Below, one piece after another: positions 10,724 through 21,324 of a DNA stretch of 64,000 nt. The stretch comes from Bathynomus jamesi. Lineage: Eukaryota; Arthropoda; Malacostraca; Isopoda; Cirolanidae. The position numbers were made by a program, and so were the translations under genes. The stretch covers positions 62,001 to 126,000 of the forward strand of contig JAJOZX010009055.1 in the NCBI GenBank assembly GCA_023014485.1, given 5' to 3'. Numbering within the stretch: position 1 is the stretch's first letter; every line of letters starts with the position of its first letter. Below the pieces are notes generated by a model. The model was not told the DNA's origin. It did not search any database and saw only the letters and a program-made list of their open reading frames with translations.

Positions 10724-11879
10724 AGTAATAATAATAACAAGATTAGTAGCAACTAATAGTCGTTAAAAGAAAGTTAATGTTAACTACTACCTTGAAAACA
10801 GTTACTGTGAGAAAAATATAGCAAGATTGGGGTAGAGTTGCCAGATGCTTTTATTACGAAGGGAATTGAAATCAATATATTTAATTTAAATACTCTTAAC
10901 ACGTGTACATATATATGTAATAATAACAATAAATCAATATTAGTAATAATATTTTAATGGATGTTTAGAGGAGGAAAACAGATTTGATGTTTTAGTTTTA
11001 AAGCCGCATTACGCAACTTGATGTTCTTTTAACACATGCAATTTTATAACGAAATTTGATGTACAGTAAAATTATTAATTCACATACCAGAAGATGGCAT
11101 GTGAAAATGAATGTGATGATATATATCGATGTAAATAACAGAAAACTACATATTTAAAAGTAAATAAACAAATATGCATGTGTTATGAATGTATAAAAAA
11201 GTTGTTGTATTTGATTCAGAGAGGTTGAAAATATGTCAGTTTCCCTTAAAAAAGAGAGAAATTAATTTATTTAAATTAAAATAGTAAATGTTTATTTTAT
11301 TTTTCATAATACAGATATTAAACAAAGAACTTGTTTTCGATTTAAAATATGTTCAATCTGATTTTGATTTATGTATTGTTCGCAATTTGTTAACATATGA
11401 AAGTTGGATGTGTTGATGTCGATGCATACTCTCGTTAGGCCTATTAAAACCTTTCAGATATTCATTTTAAGTTTTCATTTCTACTGTCTGGCGGAACTTG
11501 CCTGAACAGAAAGTACTCGAATGTACGTATGTTTTTGCATGCTTTTTCCTGTTTGTTCTTGTTTGTCTCATGAAAGATTATGAAAGAATTTTTTTCGAAG
11601 GAGGAAGGCGAGGATGAATCCTTTCTTAAATTTTTTTTTTTTGAAGGAAGGTGAAAACGAATCCTTTTTTTTTTTCTTTTTTCTTTTTTCTTTTTTTTTT
11701 GAAGAACCATGAAAGACTCCTCATAGAGGAGGGACCGTCATGAAGGACGGTGGAGGACCGCCATGAAGGACGGTGAGAGGGGCGGAATTTTCAAATCGAT
11801 CCATTTCTGTCTCACATTTTGCCACTATACTACTGAGCTGAGCCGGATTCTGAACTTCGACATCATATACTGTAGAATC

Positions 11880-12335
11880 TGCATCAAAAAATGCATCCTA
11901 CATCAGCCCTGATATTCAAAAGGAGCTGTGACAGTTGTGTGGAAGACAACTACAGAATACCATTACGCATCATGGCGTCGTGTTGGCTTTTCTACCGTCA
12001 TCGCCGATGAAAGTTCAAACGTCAGCAACATGGCACAAGTGGCTATTTGTCTACATTTGTTTGCCACCTCGAAGTTACCACTGCAATGAACATTTCCTCT
12101 TTTGTCACCACCCGAGATACCACTGGTGAAGTTCTAACAGACACTATCCTCTAGCAGACTGCAGAGTTTCGGCCTTGATCTCGACAAGATGGTGGGCCAG
12201 GGTTATGACGGCGCCAGCAACATGTCTGGTCGCATCTGTTGTGTCCAGACCCGTGTCAGAGAGCGACGTCCTCCGCCAGCTATGTACACTGCCGCAGTGA
12301 CACATGAATTTGGCCATGTCCCAGAAGGGTTGTAC
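11880..12335 (+). pseudogene. hAT transposase relic (ZMYM1-like)
   Basis: Plus-strand frames show the middle of a hAT catalytic domain. A block reading SFVTTRDTTGEVLTDTILQ (about 12090-12155) is followed by LDKMVGQGYDGASNMSG (about 12180-12230). The GQGYDGASNMSG core is the hallmark of the hAT group that also gave rise to ZMYM1 and '52 kDa repressor'-type host genes. Its aspartate is one of the expected catalytic residues. The frame shifts at least twice and no dimerisation domain follows, so it is a short relic. Downstream, 12336-12545 shows nothing recognisable before a Polinton ATPase fragment begins on the other strand. Confidence 0.7.
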
Positions 12336-12545
12336 GTATCTGCAATATGTACAGTCCTTTGCAATAGTCGCGCTCCTCCCCTATATAGCCCGTAACGACG
12401 ACTCGTTGCTTCTTTATAAACCTCAAAAAATTCCTTACGCTAATTCGGGAACATTTGACTGGCTAATATCCCAATTTGTGAAACATCTTGGCGCTGGGCG
12501 AATAATACGAGATACTGTGTTCAGTGATACATCACGCATATAGGC

Positions 12546-12929
12546 CTACCTGTTTTTGAAAAATAGGTTTTGGTTGATGAAGAACACGCTTATGTTAAGA
12601 TGATGGGAGAATTCTGTAAATGTCTCGGCGAACTTTTTATTCACTTCTAGCATGAGATCATCAATCACAGTCACCGTATGCTCATCGCCCTTTATCAAAC
12701 TAACATCATAAATACTTTGGAATAAAATAATGTCTTGGTAATTGTTGAAAACAGTTTGGTATGTCGAGCAACACCATATAACTTTATGTACAGGTTTTGA
12801 GAAGAGTGCGTCTTTATCTTTTATAACTTTAATCATAAACAAGGTTTTACCACATCCTGTAGGACCAGATATAATACATGTAGAAGGACTCGTGAATCTG
12901 AATTTTTCTTCACAATCCATATCAAGCAC
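12546..12929 (-). pseudogene. Polinton-type packaging ATPase fragment (second copy)
   Basis: The 127-aa frame carries a Walker A motif, GPTGCGKT (residues ~20-27), and a Walker B-like VTVIDDLM (~85-92), followed by HHLNISVFFINQN. It closely parallels the N-terminal part of the ATPase at 46895-47502; both open with MLxMDxxEKFRFTSPSTCI. It stops after FFKNR, where the other copy continues for about 70 more residues. This is a truncated, isolated fragment: no other Polinton gene is visible nearby. It abuts the hAT relic head to head. Confidence 0.8.
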
Positions 12930-13380
12930 AACACACTCTTAAACACTACCTTTGCCAAATATAATAAAAATTCAAGTACCAGTCCTTATTTTCTTCTTTT
13001 TCATCTTATGAATAGTACAAAAGAACCCAAGATGAACATAAAGAGAATGAATTAAAAAAAAAGTCTTTGCCTAAACTTTGTTGAGATTTTTTTAATTGAA
13101 AGATCGAACTTATTTCCTTAAATTACAAAGGCCTGCGACGGTTTTGTTGTTCGAATATTTTATCACTTATATAGTAATTTTTGCAAGCTGATTCCGAAAA
13201 TAACATTCATTTTTCGCCATCACGTACAGATTTTTCACAAAATGTCATATTTCATATTACATATGTAAGTAATTTTCATTAAAATTGACTCAATTAAATT
13301 TTGATTAAAAACTACTGCCTATAAATGCTTCCAGATCAGAAGTGACGTCAGAGCGCCCTCTAGAACATCTGAGAAACGCA
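12930..13380. other. 5' flank of DDE-like copy 2, no gene seen
   Basis: AT-rich and without coding signal. The last ~60 bp becomes GC-richer (GACGTCAGAGCGCC) just before the TATA box. Confidence 0.5.
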
Positions 13381-13387
13381 TCGATAG

Positions 13388-13423
13388 TATATAAGTGGTT
13401 GACAAGCCACAAGATGAGTCAGT
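13388..13423 (+). promoter_or_regulatory. TATA box plus TCAGT initiator
   Basis: TATATAAG at 13388-13395 and TCAGT at 13419-13423 place the initiator A about 31 bp after the TATA core, the normal RNA polymerase II spacing. TCAGT is the arthropod initiator consensus. The promoter is about 90 bp upstream of the ATG of DDE-like copy 2, and copy 3 has the same arrangement. Confidence 0.6.
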
Positions 13424-13509
13424 CTGTCTAGTGCGTGCAAGGTTATAGTTCTTTATTATTCAAAGGTGTGCGGTGACTATATTTCTCTTGAAATTTGTTT
13501 ATTGTCGCT

Positions 13510-15210
13510 ATGGCAACCAGAGGGTGTGTAAATAGCCCAAACATTTTCTGTTATATTTGTGGAAAATTTACTGTGAAAAAACAAAGGCGAGATATTACAG
13601 ACCGTCAAGAAGGCATACTATGCGTACTTCGGAATGAAACTTGGGGATCAAGACAAATCATGGGCTCCACATAAAGTTTGCAGTGTTTGTGTTGAACAAC
13701 TTTGACTGTGGAGTAAAGGTAAAAAGGATTCTTTACCTTTTGGGATTCCAATGGTCTGGCGTGAGCCTAGAAATCATAGCAATGACTGCTATTTTTGTTC
13801 ATGTAACGTGCAAGGCTACAATACTAAAAATAAAAAGGAAATTTTTTATCCAAACTTTCAGTCTGCTATAAGACCTGTTGCTCATGCACCTGGTATACCT
13901 GTGCCTACTGAACGAAATACTCTTGATATAACTTCATCTGATTCGGTGTCTGATGACGATGGAAACGATGATATTGATTGTTTTCAAACCGAGACATCTG
14001 GTGAACTTCAATTGTTTACACAAAGTGAATTTAATGAGTTGGTAAGAGATTTGTGTCTCCCGAAGGATTCTTCAGAGATTTTGGGATTCAGATTTCGTGC
14101 AAAGAACTTGCTTTCTCCCGGGACGTCATTTTCATGGTACAGAAATCGAGAAAAAGGATTCATCCAATATTTTTCTCAAGAAAATTCACTGGTATATTGC
14201 AACAATGTTTCGGAACTAATACTTAAGCTAGGCGCTGCAGTCTATGACCCAAATGAGTGGAGACTTTTCATTGATTCTTCCAAAAGAAGTCTAAAAGGCG
14301 TCCTCATTCACAACGGTAACTTGTATGCATCCGTTCCTGTGGCTCATTCGGTTCACTTGAAGGAAACATACGAAAATCTTGAGCTTTTTCTAGCTAAGGT
14401 TAAATACAAAGAACACGATTGGCTACTTTGGGAGACTTAAAAGTGATTTGTATGTTGTTAGGTCAACAACCAGGTTATACCAAGTTTTCATGTTTTTTGT
14501 GTGAATGGGATAGCCGAGCAAGAACTCAGCACTGGATAAAAAAGGAATGGCCACGCAGAGGCAACCTGACATCTGGTTCTAAAAACATTCAACGTGAAAG
14601 TTTGGTTGACATGAAGAAAGTCCTTTTACCTCCGCTTCACATAAAATTGGGCTTGATGAAGCAATTTGTTAAGGCCTTGGACGAAGATGGAAATTGTGTT
14701 AAGTATCTGTGTGGTAAATTCCCAACTCTTTCGGAAGCAAAATTGAAAGAAGGCATTTTCGTTGGTCCCCACATTAGAAAACTGACTTTGGATGAACATT
14801 TTGAAAGAACAATGAACAATCTTGAAAAAGAAGCGTGGATTGCTTTTAAGGATGTTATCAGCAAATTTCTGGGGGACAACAAGGACCCAAATTACCAGAA
14901 CATTGTGAACAGCATGCTAAATAAGTTCAAAGAGTTGGGTTGTAATATGAGTTTAAAATTACATTTCTTACATTCACACTTGGATTACTTCCCTGAGAAT
15001 CTCGGAGCACTCAGCGAAAAACAAGGAGAATGGTTTCACCAAGAGACCAAAGGAATGGAGAAGGGATATCAGGGAAGGTGGAACATCAGCATGATGACTG
15101 ATTACTGCTGGGTGTTGAAACGGGATACTCCAGAATTATTACATAAAAGAAAAGGAACAGCGCGTACATTCGAGACTAAAAGGCATAGATCTCACAAGAA
15201 AAATATGTAA
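13510..15210 (+). pseudogene. DDE-like transposase candidate, copy 2
   Basis: The start ATG at 13510 (MATRGC) aligns with the starts of copies 1 and 3. The reading continues through FCYICG, then shifts frame near 13590-13600, meets a TGA at 13703-13705, resumes through FGIPMVWREP to FIDSS (14267-14281), and shifts again near 14430 into a frame that runs to 15210. That last frame holds GDLK (D at 14434), CFLCEWDSRARTQHW, LPPLHIKLGLMKQ and GEWFHQE (E at 15028). With two shifts and one stop the copy is dead, but the sequence is otherwise full length (about 565 codons) and uninterrupted by introns. Its own TATA/TCAGT promoter lies just upstream. The inferred DDE triad is present, although GERFHQ has become GEWFHQ. 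Confidence 0.65.
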
Positions 15211-15800
15211 TTGACGTTAATAGTCTTCTTTCTTTTTAAAGTTGTTTACATTTGTAATTAGTATAACAATGCGAAATAGGTACCTAATGTAAATTGAAAT
15301 TAATAATATTTATGTTGGTGTTTTTCCCTTCCAGTTTGCAGAAAATCCTCACGTGATAGAAAGAAATGGACACCTTATTCGAAATCAGCGTAGTTGAATT
15401 ATATAAAATCAGTTATTAGTAAGAAAACAACTCTTACAAAGTTCTCATTCGCAGGCCTGTGTTATCCATGTATTTAAGTGCTGATAATTTATTAAAGAAA
15501 CCAACCTGCAAACTTTTGAAGTAAAAAATTAAAAAACTTACACCCGTACTTCGAAGGTTACTGTCCGCAGATTTTATTATCTAAGTCATAAAAGGAGAAT
15601 GCGATTTATAATGCATTTAGAGATGTTTTAAACCTTAATCCACAGAACAATAAGGACTACATTTTAACATCAGTCCTACTTAAAGTAGAGGTTATAATGA
15701 TTCTTGAAAAATGTATAGGTGAGTGACCAGAAATTACAAAGATTTCGCACGGAAAGAATGAATGCATTTGTATTGCCTCCAATAAGCGTGAAAGGATTAT
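15211..15800. other. 3' flank of DDE-like copy 2, no gene seen
   Basis: AT-rich, no coding motifs. It ends at the TA that flanks the mariner at 15802. Confidence 0.5.
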
Positions 15801-15801
15801 A

Positions 15802-16563
15802 CAGGGTGGGCCGTAAGTTTCCATACATAGGAAAAATAAACATTTTGTTATGGACAACCATTTTTATTTATATAATATGCTCTACATGGTTGCCATTGTT
15901 TTGAAAACACATTTCAATACGTGTTCCCCACTGTTGATGAACACGCATTAGCACAGTTGACGTTATGCTTGTAATGGCGTTGGTGATACGTTCCTTTAGA
16001 TGATTTATGTCTCGTATCTTTTCCTGATACACCATGGCCTTCAAGTGCCCCCAAAGATAGAAATCAAGGGGGGTGAGATCTGGGATCTGGGAGGCCACTC
16101 CACAGGACCACGCCGACCAATCCAAGCATCCGGAAACTGCTGCTGATCCAAATACCGACGCACGTGAAGACCATAATGAGGTGGAGCTCCATCTTGCTGG
16201 AAGTAAACTGGGAAGTTACCTTCCTCGTTTAGCAGGGATGTGAAAATCTCTTCTTGCAACATGTTAAGATACCTTTCGGCATTAAGATTTCCACTGACAA
16301 AAAAAATTGGTCCAATAATTCTGTCACCCCATATCCCGGCCCACACCATCACTTTACCGGCACCTTGCATCTTCGTCGGACTCAGCCAGTTAGGGTTAGC
16401 ATTACTCCAATAACGTATGTTTTGCCGATTAACCTCTCCATTGACGTAAAAATTTGCTTCATCAGTAAACAAGATCTTACGTCAAACGCATATTCTTAGG
16501 GTATCTGAACATAAAAACAAACGTTTAATTTTTCCTATGTATGGAAACTTACGGCCCACCCTG
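15802..16563 (-). mobile_element. Internally deleted DD41D mariner, family A
   Basis: The ends CAGGGTGGGCCGTAAGTTT and its reverse complement are flanked by TA (15800-15801, 16564-16565). Minus-strand frames (16472-16041 and 16125-15868) match the C-terminal two thirds of the transposase in the fuller copy at 58907-60091: [16 protein letters not shown] and HLKAMVYQ are visible. About 430 bp encoding the N-terminal DNA-binding region is missing, with the joint near 16480, and frameshifts near 16140 and 16080-16090 break the rest. It could move only with enzyme from elsewhere. Confidence 0.9.
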
Positions 16564-16565
16564 TA

Positions 16566-17094
16566 GATTGAACTACTTCAGGGATTATGATAACTCAAGG
16601 CATTGTTGCTTATACTAGTAATGAGCCACGTACGGAAACATCGTTAGTACGTAGTTTGTAGTTTGAAATGATACCACGAGCTGCTCATACTATGCATGAA
16701 ATGTGTGGACGGAGTGGTGCTTTGTGTGAAACATTGAAATCTTTGCGTTTATGAGTTTATTCATAAAGCAAAAACGGTCACTGAAGAATTATGTATCGGA
16801 AAGTTTTCGAAAATTAATACAGTATTTTTTAATAAATAATTAATATATGTTGCGACAACCCCTAAAAATAGTTAATTAAAAGTTTACTTTCAACCACTTT
16901 TACGAATCTTTGGGCTGAAAAATAGGACTAAAAAAGCTTTAGTGAAAGATAAATGTATTAAATAAGATTGTAAATCGAAGATAACCAATTACGACAGTAA
17001 TGTTTTTGAGATAACTTCGTACATTTAATAATATACTTCAGCACTGTTGCTGTTGAAGTTTACAGGAACGGAAAAAGTGTTAAAGAATACTGTA
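16566..17094. other. Intergenic, no gene seen
   Basis: AT-rich spacer between the mariner and the Merlin element; no motif or repeat identified. Confidence 0.5.
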
Positions 17095-17102
17095 CGTTTC
17101 TT

Positions 17103-17744
17103 GGGTCTTTTCCGTTTGGGGACTTGCAGCGAATTTTAATGAAAATCGGTATACTAATGTAGTTTTGGTCACTGATTTCAAAAATAACTTTCTTTTTATG
17201 GAGAACTGAAAAACAAACATGTTAGAGCACTTTAAATAATTAATATGTATTTTAACTAGCTTAAACTAGTTACAGAGGATTGTGTTAAATTTAGCCATAG
17301 TCACAAACTGCTACTGTTTATGAAAAAGTGCTCTAAGTGTGGGAAAGTGGGTTCCTTTGATAAAAATACCCAGTTCTTTCGTTGCCAAAAGCGTCGGTCA
17401 AACGGTAAAAAGTGCAACTTTACGAAGAATACGTTTTTTGAAGGATCCCGGCAGATCTGTAAAAGTAGCAGAAAAAAATCAAGAATTAATGCCCAGTTAG
17501 GTCAATTGAATGCCAGGTTAGGTCAATTGAATGCCCGGTTAGGTCAACTGTACGCCTTTGACGATTGGTTAGGTTAAGTCATGATATTTTCGTTAAAAAC
17601 ACATTAATTATTTAAAGTGCTCTAACATGTTTGTTTTTCATTTCTCCAAAAAAAGAAAGTTATTTTTGAAACCAGTGACCAAAACTGCATTAGTATACCG
17701 ATTTTCATTAAAATTCGCTGCTAGCCCCCAAACGAAAAAGATCC
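17103..17744 (+). mobile_element. Merlin-family element, non-autonomous
   Basis: The element is flanked by the 8-bp duplication CGTTTCTT (17095-17102 and 17745-17752). The ends read GGGTCTTTTCCGTTTGGGG on the left and, reversed, GGATCTTTTTCGTTTGGGG on the right. Inverted similarity continues inward about 150 bp on each side, past GTTAGAGCACTTTAAATAA. The centre holds a small zinc-ribbon frame and three copies of a GGTCAATTGAATGCC-like unit. An 8-9-bp duplication, GG-starting ends and an IS1016-like N-terminal ribbon are the Merlin superfamily signature. Confidence 0.8.
17320..17577 (+). pseudogene. Merlin transposase N-terminal zinc ribbon fragment
   Basis: The 85-aa frame begins with CSKCG at residues 4-8, then FFRCQKR near 21-27, NGKKCNF near 30-36, and NTFFEGSRQ near 38-46. 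The CxxC...C...C spacing followed by (T)FFEGS matches the ribbon at the start of Merlin and IS1595/IS1016 transposases. After residue ~50 the frame runs into GQLNARL repeats encoded by a short tandem repeat, so the DDE catalytic domain is lost. It lies between the long inverted ends of the element and is unlikely to be functional. Confidence 0.7.
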
Positions 17745-18004
17745 CGTTTCTTTTAAATTGACCACATCGAGCCAGATAAAAAGGCTTATCGCGCCACCTG
17801 TTGATAATATTATGATTGCTCTGATGAGGTATTCTAGCTCGTAGAGGATTCAAACCATTTGTCAGTCAATGAAGCACGTCTTTATCTACTGCTACGCAGG
17901 GAGATGGTGATGTAGCGATTAGATTTCTTGCCATTTATGCTTATTTTGTTTATTATTATTTATTGCATGTACTGTATATACACTCGCGCACACACATATA
18001 TATA

Positions 18005-19353
18005 CAGTGATGGGCAGTATCTAGATTCTAGATACATGTATCGCCGATACGTATCGATCGATACTTTTGTATCGGTATCGGTATCGCTTTAGCTACTTGA
18101 CAAAAGTATTGATTTATCGGTATCGCTAAGGTCAATTTTCTTAAATGTATCAAAAAAAACGATACTTCGATACATCGATACATTAATAAGAATTTTTAAA
18201 TATTTAAATAGATGTTATAATATGACACTACTGAGTTATATTTATGAATATACATAAATAATAATATTATTAAATATTTATTTAATGACAGTACTACTAC
18301 TCTACTGGTCACGTCACACAGTACGGCGCAACGTTTAAACACGTTTGTACTTGTGTTATTGAGATTAATTAACCATAATATAGAAACATTGTTAGCTGTA
18401 GAGAAGAAGCTAGAGCGTTTGAATTCGGAGGCATTGCGTCATTGTCAGCCACTTCTCAATGCAGTCACAGTAGGGTTCACTAAGCGGTTTGAAAAGTTTC
18501 TGTGCCTTGATGTGTCGCATGAGTGTAAAGCAGCAATACTGGCATCGTCTTCAAATCCTCTGTTCAAGTTAAAGTGGATGACAATAAAAGACAAATTTAA
18601 TACTAACATTGTCAAAAAGAGGGTTCAAGAAATGTTGGTTAATGCTGTTAAGAGCCTCAGCGAGCAGAACCCCCAGCAACAACTAAGTGATGCTGCATCT
18701 GACGGAAGTGCAGATGATTTCTTCTGTTATGAGTCTGCTTCCACTAATGTCTCTGCAACCCAAGATTCCACTGAGATGGAAGTTTTACAGTATCTGGGTG
18801 ACGGAAGTCATTCTCTCCAATCTCTGAGGCAGTACCCAGGAATTCTACGGGTCTTCCTGAAGTATAACACACCACTACCATCCTCTGCTCCTGTAGAACG
18901 GTTGTTTAGTTTGGCTGGTCACATTCACGCTCCAAAAAGGAATAGACTGTCTGACCAGATGTTTAGCCAGCTGGTATTTTTGAAGGGTAATAGTAATTAC
19001 TTTTAATTGTTAGTGTAATATTGTTAGTGTAATATTTTCAGTCATTCATGTATCCTACAAAATTAAAACATACTTTCATTAAATAAAGCAATTGTTTTTT
19101 TACATCTATAAAAACCCATTAAAATGTCGTTGATTTTACTTACAGTGCGTACAAATTACTAGTATAAACAATAATATCTAATACCTACATATTAAATGAA
19201 TAATCATAAAAATGTACCGGCGATACATGTATCGGTATCGGTATCGCTTAAGACATCTAGAAAGTATCGGCGTATCGGTATCGCCTAAGACGTTTCTTCA
19301 TGAATCGATGTATCGGTATCGCTTTAGCGATTTTCATGTATCGATGTCCATCA

Positions 19354-19356
<3 letters not shown>
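18005..19356 (+). mobile_element. hAT element B with GTATCG subterminal arrays
   Basis: The ends CAGTGATGGGCAGTATC (left) and, reversed, CAGTGATGGACATCGATAC (right) are flanked by TATATATA (17997-18004 and 19357-19364). Between about 18015-18180 and again 19210-19350 there are dense GTATCG/CGATAC repeats in both orientations. CAGTG ends, an 8-bp duplication and subterminal hexamers are hAT features. The element is about 1.35 kb and holds only the C-terminal part of a transposase. It differs from hAT A in both terminal sequence and hexamer. Confidence 0.85.
18353..19006 (+). pseudogene. hAT transposase C-terminal region
   Basis: The 217-aa frame contains HCQPLLNAVTVGFTKRF near residue 31, LASSSNPLFKLKW near 64, and the dimerisation block SSAPVERLFSLAGHIH with KRNRLSDQMF near residues 178-204. 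These are the final regions of a hAT transposase of the BED-finger type. The frame opens on a GTG with no upstream start, so the N-terminal half and most of the catalytic core have been deleted. It sits squarely between the element's terminal arrays. The stop after NSNYF is probably the natural end. Confidence 0.8.

Positions 19357-19388
<32 letters not shown>
19357..19388. repeat. (TA)n microsatellite
   Basis: TA array immediately after hAT element B; includes its target duplication. Confidence 0.95.
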
Positions 19389-19390
<2 letters not shown>

Positions 19391-19394
19391 TGAA

Positions 19395-20160
19395 CAGACA
19401 AAGAAACAGACAGAGAAACAGACAAAGAACAGCTAAAGGAATTCTTTTCACCGCCTTTCTCAAACATCTTGGAATAATCAAGAATCGAAGAACACACGTG
19501 GTTTTGTCAAGGACAGAAAAACAAAACGCTTGTAGGTGTCTCAAAAAGGCCGCGAAACTTGGCGTCTTAAGAGGTTATAAAAGGCTGAGTCCACTAATAC
19601 ACCCTCACACTCCTCTCTCCTTAATTCTTCTACTACTTCTTCCACCATCTTTCTCTACAAAAAAAAAAAAAAAAATGGTGTCAATAATCCAGCAGGGTTG
19701 AAAGCACCTTAAACAGAAAAAAACAAAAAACAAAAACTCCTCTCTCCGCAGTCCTCACTTCTCGCTTGCAGTTTTCTCGTCTTGGTCGTCACGTCTCACT
19801 CTCAGCATCCTTCGTCAGCAGCACCACACGTCAAGCCACCCGCTCTCCGGCCTTCGCCGGAGAGCGGCCTGCTCCTTCAAGGCTTTGGTCGGGCCTACAT
19901 GAAGTCTATAATCAAGTAAGGCTCTCTACCAACTCTCACTCCGCTCGTACTTCCCCCTCGAACGTCTACACTCTCTACGTAGTGCCATCACCGACTTTAG
20001 CCGGCTGCATTCCAAGTCACACTTCAACCGTTATACCAGAACGAAGCAACACTTGAAGTACGCTACAATTCCTTCCTGCACGAAAGAAATCACAGTTGTA
20101 GGCGTCTAGTTGGCCTCTTTACTACAACCCCTACCGGTTTTCAGCACATCAACCTCATCT
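19395..20160 (+). other. LTR-like or regulatory stretch, unassigned
   Basis: Contains CAGACAAAGAAA repeats, a strong TATA-type sequence (GTTATAAAAGGC near 19574), a pyrimidine-rich tract and an A15-like run near 19660. The open frames show no known domain. The composition resembles the U3/R region of an LTR, but no partner LTR, primer site or target duplication was found in the window, so this is only a suggestion. Confidence 0.25.
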
Positions 20161-20167
20161 ATGCCCC

Positions 20168-20360
20168 CAGTCTACAAGGTCAACCTTCAAGCATCTCTTT
20201 GTCTCCAGAGGTATTCGACATTTCGGGCCTACAGTCTACAAGGTCAACCTTCAAGTCTCTCTTCATCTCCAGAGGTATTTGGCATTTCGGGCCTACAGTC
20301 TACAAGGTCAACCTTCAAGTGTCTCTTCCATCTCCAGAGGTATTTCAACATTGTCGGTAA
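20168..20360. repeat. 64-bp tandem repeat, three units
   Basis: Units start with CAGTCTACAAGGTCAACC at 20168, 20232 and 20296 and contain CTCCAGAGGTATT. The units differ by a few substitutions and small indels. Confidence 0.9.
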
Positions 20361-21124
20361 GTTCTCTGTGCCTCATTCTTAAGCAATTCTTGTGAAGCCT
20401 ACACAGTGTAATTGCAGAACCGCGTTTTAGGTTATACCCAAAAGTGTTTTCAATACCGTTCAAACTAACTTTCTCTTTAAAATTGCAGTAGGCCTATTTC
20501 TAGTGTTGTATCAAATACCGTAATTTTGTATCACTCTGTTATTGTGATCATTGTGCAATTTACTTATCGAGCATCCTACTGTATGTGATCTTTTAGGCAT
20601 TTCATTCTTGACGGCCTAATCCATTCAGTGTACCAAACGTACGTACATTATTTCTATTATCAATAGGCTTCATATTTCATTCTGCGTTCCATTTCTGCAT
20701 AACTCATTAGCCTATATAAAGTTACTTAACAATTAAGCTGTATAAACATTTCCTTATTTGCTAATCCTTAGTCATCTTTAGCATAATATAAATGCCGTTA
20801 TACTATATAATTGTTAATCACTATAACTACCGTCATTGCATTGTTATTCACTGTGAACAAATAACTGATTTATTTTCTTAATTAAACACAAAACAACAAG
20901 GTGATTTTTCTAACCTTATTAATATTGCTTGGATGTAATCTAAGCTGGTGACCTCGAATCATTCGTATCATTCTAGAAAGTAATTATAGTAAGCCTACTC
21001 CATTAGTCACCTCAAACCGGTGATACCGTAGGACATTGTAAATTGTTGACCCCAGCCTTGTCATTAACAATCAAATCATTATCAATCATAATCATTATCA
21101 CCCCAATCGGCTAATAACTAGGCC

Positions 21125-21127
<3 letters not shown>
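20361..21127. other. Non-coding stretch after tandem repeat
   Basis: AT-rich with TAGGCCTA-type words. No coding frame or terminal repeats recognised. It may belong to the same element as 19395-20360. Confidence 0.4.

Positions 21128-21156
<29 letters not shown>
21128..21156. repeat. (TA)n microsatellite
   Basis: TA array on the left side of the hairpin. Confidence 0.9.
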
Positions 21157-21160
<4 letters not shown>

Positions 21161-21194
21161 ATTATTTCACGAAAGTAACACGTGAAAAATATTT

Positions 21195-21324
21195 ATGATG
21201 AATGAAACCACGAAGGAAAGGAAACACAGAATGGTGCTCAAGCGCTTTCGTCTAATGACATCCTGAGGATATCATTAAACGAAAGCGCTTGAGCACCATT
21301 CTGTGTTTCCTTCGTGGTTTTATT

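Larger units (their letters stand above)
7010..11836. repeat. Giant palindrome (long inverted repeat)
   Basis: The sequence from about 7010 reads as the reverse complement of that ending near 11836. Shared blocks include TGAGTAGTATAGTGG at the outer edge, the CACCGTCCTTCA motifs, (TA)n at 8533-8565 versus 10684-10720, the 21-bp minisatellite, and the block at 9692-9935 versus 10082-10326. The right arm is about 1.76 kb. The left arm is about 1.2 kb longer because of two insertions (8048-8492 and 8732-9476) whose empty sites survive in the right arm. Only a 142-bp mariner MITE separates the arms. The arms look nearly identical by eye apart from these insertions, homopolymer runs and scattered substitutions. 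No protein-coding gene is evident in them. Confidence 0.9.

Noticed and set aside
11462..11710. Lysine-rich frame
   Set aside because: Runs of T/A in the palindrome arm; the mirror arm does not keep the frame.
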